From Candidatus Uhrbacteria bacterium (lineage in GTDB: Bacteria > Patescibacteriota > Patescibacteriia > UBA9934 > UBA10169), in assembly GCA_003505155.1 (NCBI GenBank), contig DNYJ01000030.1, forward strand, positions 12,666-27,359: a stretch of DNA of 14,694 bases. The letters are read 5' to 3'. Made by a program: the position numbers and the translations under genes. Shown piece by piece: positions 14,393 to 14,694 of this stretch (its first letter is position 1; each line of letters opens with the position of its first letter). The notes beneath the pieces are model-generated. The model made no database searches. It was not told the origin of the DNA and worked only from the letters and a program-made list of their open reading frames with translations.

Positions 14393-14694
14393 ATGAATCT
14401 AGCACCTGGTGCTGGATTTTCGGTTGACGGAGGGGTTTTGAGAGACTATGCTGATGCTTCCTTTATGATGGAAACTATCTACACCGATTATCGGTCTCCT
14501 GATATTCGGGGTTCCTTGCATGCTGTGCCCAAGGGGTTTGCAAGAGCGAAAGAGGATGTTGTCAACGTGTGGGTGAAGCCGATACGACTCCTCGAGAATT
14601 TGACGCCGCAGGCGCGTGATCGCAACCGCTCGACTCAACTCACCAAGAACGATCCTTCCGTTGATCTTCTCTCCGAAGCTTACGACGGTTGGGG
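14393..14694 (+). CDS. Unrecognised partial protein, 5' end only
   Basis: An open frame runs from the ATG at 14393 to the window edge without a stop (100 codons visible). The protein is hydrophilic, with no signal peptide or membrane helix; later parts read YTDYRSPDIRGSLHAVPKGF, VVNVWVKPIRLLENLTPQAR and NDPSVDLLSEAYDGWG. I do not recognise a family. The true start is uncertain. The ATG has no ribosome binding site, while an in-frame TTG at 14438 has GGAGG four bases upstream, and the first 15 codons overlap a small inverted repeat (AGCACC/GGTGCT, 14401-14413). TATAAA at 14382-14387 could be a -10 box, which would suit the TTG start with a 40-50 nt leader. A minus-strand open frame of 79 codons lies opposite but has no sign of being real. 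Confidence 0.5.
   Translation, partial: MNLAPGAGFSVDGGVLRDYADASFMMETIYTDYRSPDIRGSLHAVPKGFARAKEDVVNVWVKPIRLLENLTPQARDRNRSTQLTKNDPSVDLLSEAYDGW

Overview
The window looks like chromosomal DNA from a bacterium of the Candidate Phyla Radiation (Patescibacteria, most likely the Parcubacteria side). The grounds are indirect: very compact same-strand gene strings with 1-5 nt gaps or 4-nt overlaps, few clear Shine-Dalgarno sites, a two-helix type IV secretion pilin-like segment of a kind common in these genomes, and several membrane proteins with no familiar family. TGA is used as a stop (abiEi-like and dsbA-like genes), so the UGA=Gly code of Gracilibacteria/Absconditabacteria is excluded. Core genes are GC-rich (37 G/C of 60 at 2581-2640), but the first two genes are clearly AT-rich (21 of 60 at 781-840). 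No complete rRNA, tRNA, CRISPR array or insertion sequence was seen.

Left part (1-3551, plus strand): a very long hairpin, then a promoter and a two-gene AbiE-type toxin-antitoxin module (AbiEi-like antitoxin and repressor, AbiEii-like nucleotidyltransferase toxin, ATGA overlap). The housekeeping helicase gene recG follows only 24 nt later. The module looks acquired and may drive recG transcription.

Middle part (3587-12904, minus strand): one long run of eight genes read right to left. It begins with envelope stress and protein quality control: lemA, htpX and a ClpC-type unfoldase. It continues with four envelope genes: an alanine/glutamate-rich protein with a hydrophobic C-terminus, a membrane-anchored beta-propeller protein, a membrane-anchored DsbA-like thiol oxidoreductase, and a secreted protein joining a VirB2/TrbC-like pilin segment to a cysteine-rich M23 (LytM) domain. 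It ends with radA. RecG and RadA, both branch-migration enzymes of recombinational repair, converge on a shared hairpin at 3566-3582.

Right part (12905-14694): a short divergent promoter region with a 9-bp tandem repeat, a phosphomannomutase/phosphoglucomutase gene on the plus strand, a hairpin, and the 5' end of an unrecognised gene running off the window. Apart from this last uncertain gene, no stretch over 300 bases lacks a gene.

The most interesting element is the propeller / DsbA-like / pilin-M23 group. The last protein has 16 cysteines, lacks the first zinc-ligand histidine of M23, and carries a cysteine-rich insertion before the HxH motif. Its gene overlaps that of a thiol oxidoreductase by 4 nt. 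This suggests a disulfide-stabilised surface structure in which a peptidase fold may serve as a binding module rather than an enzyme.
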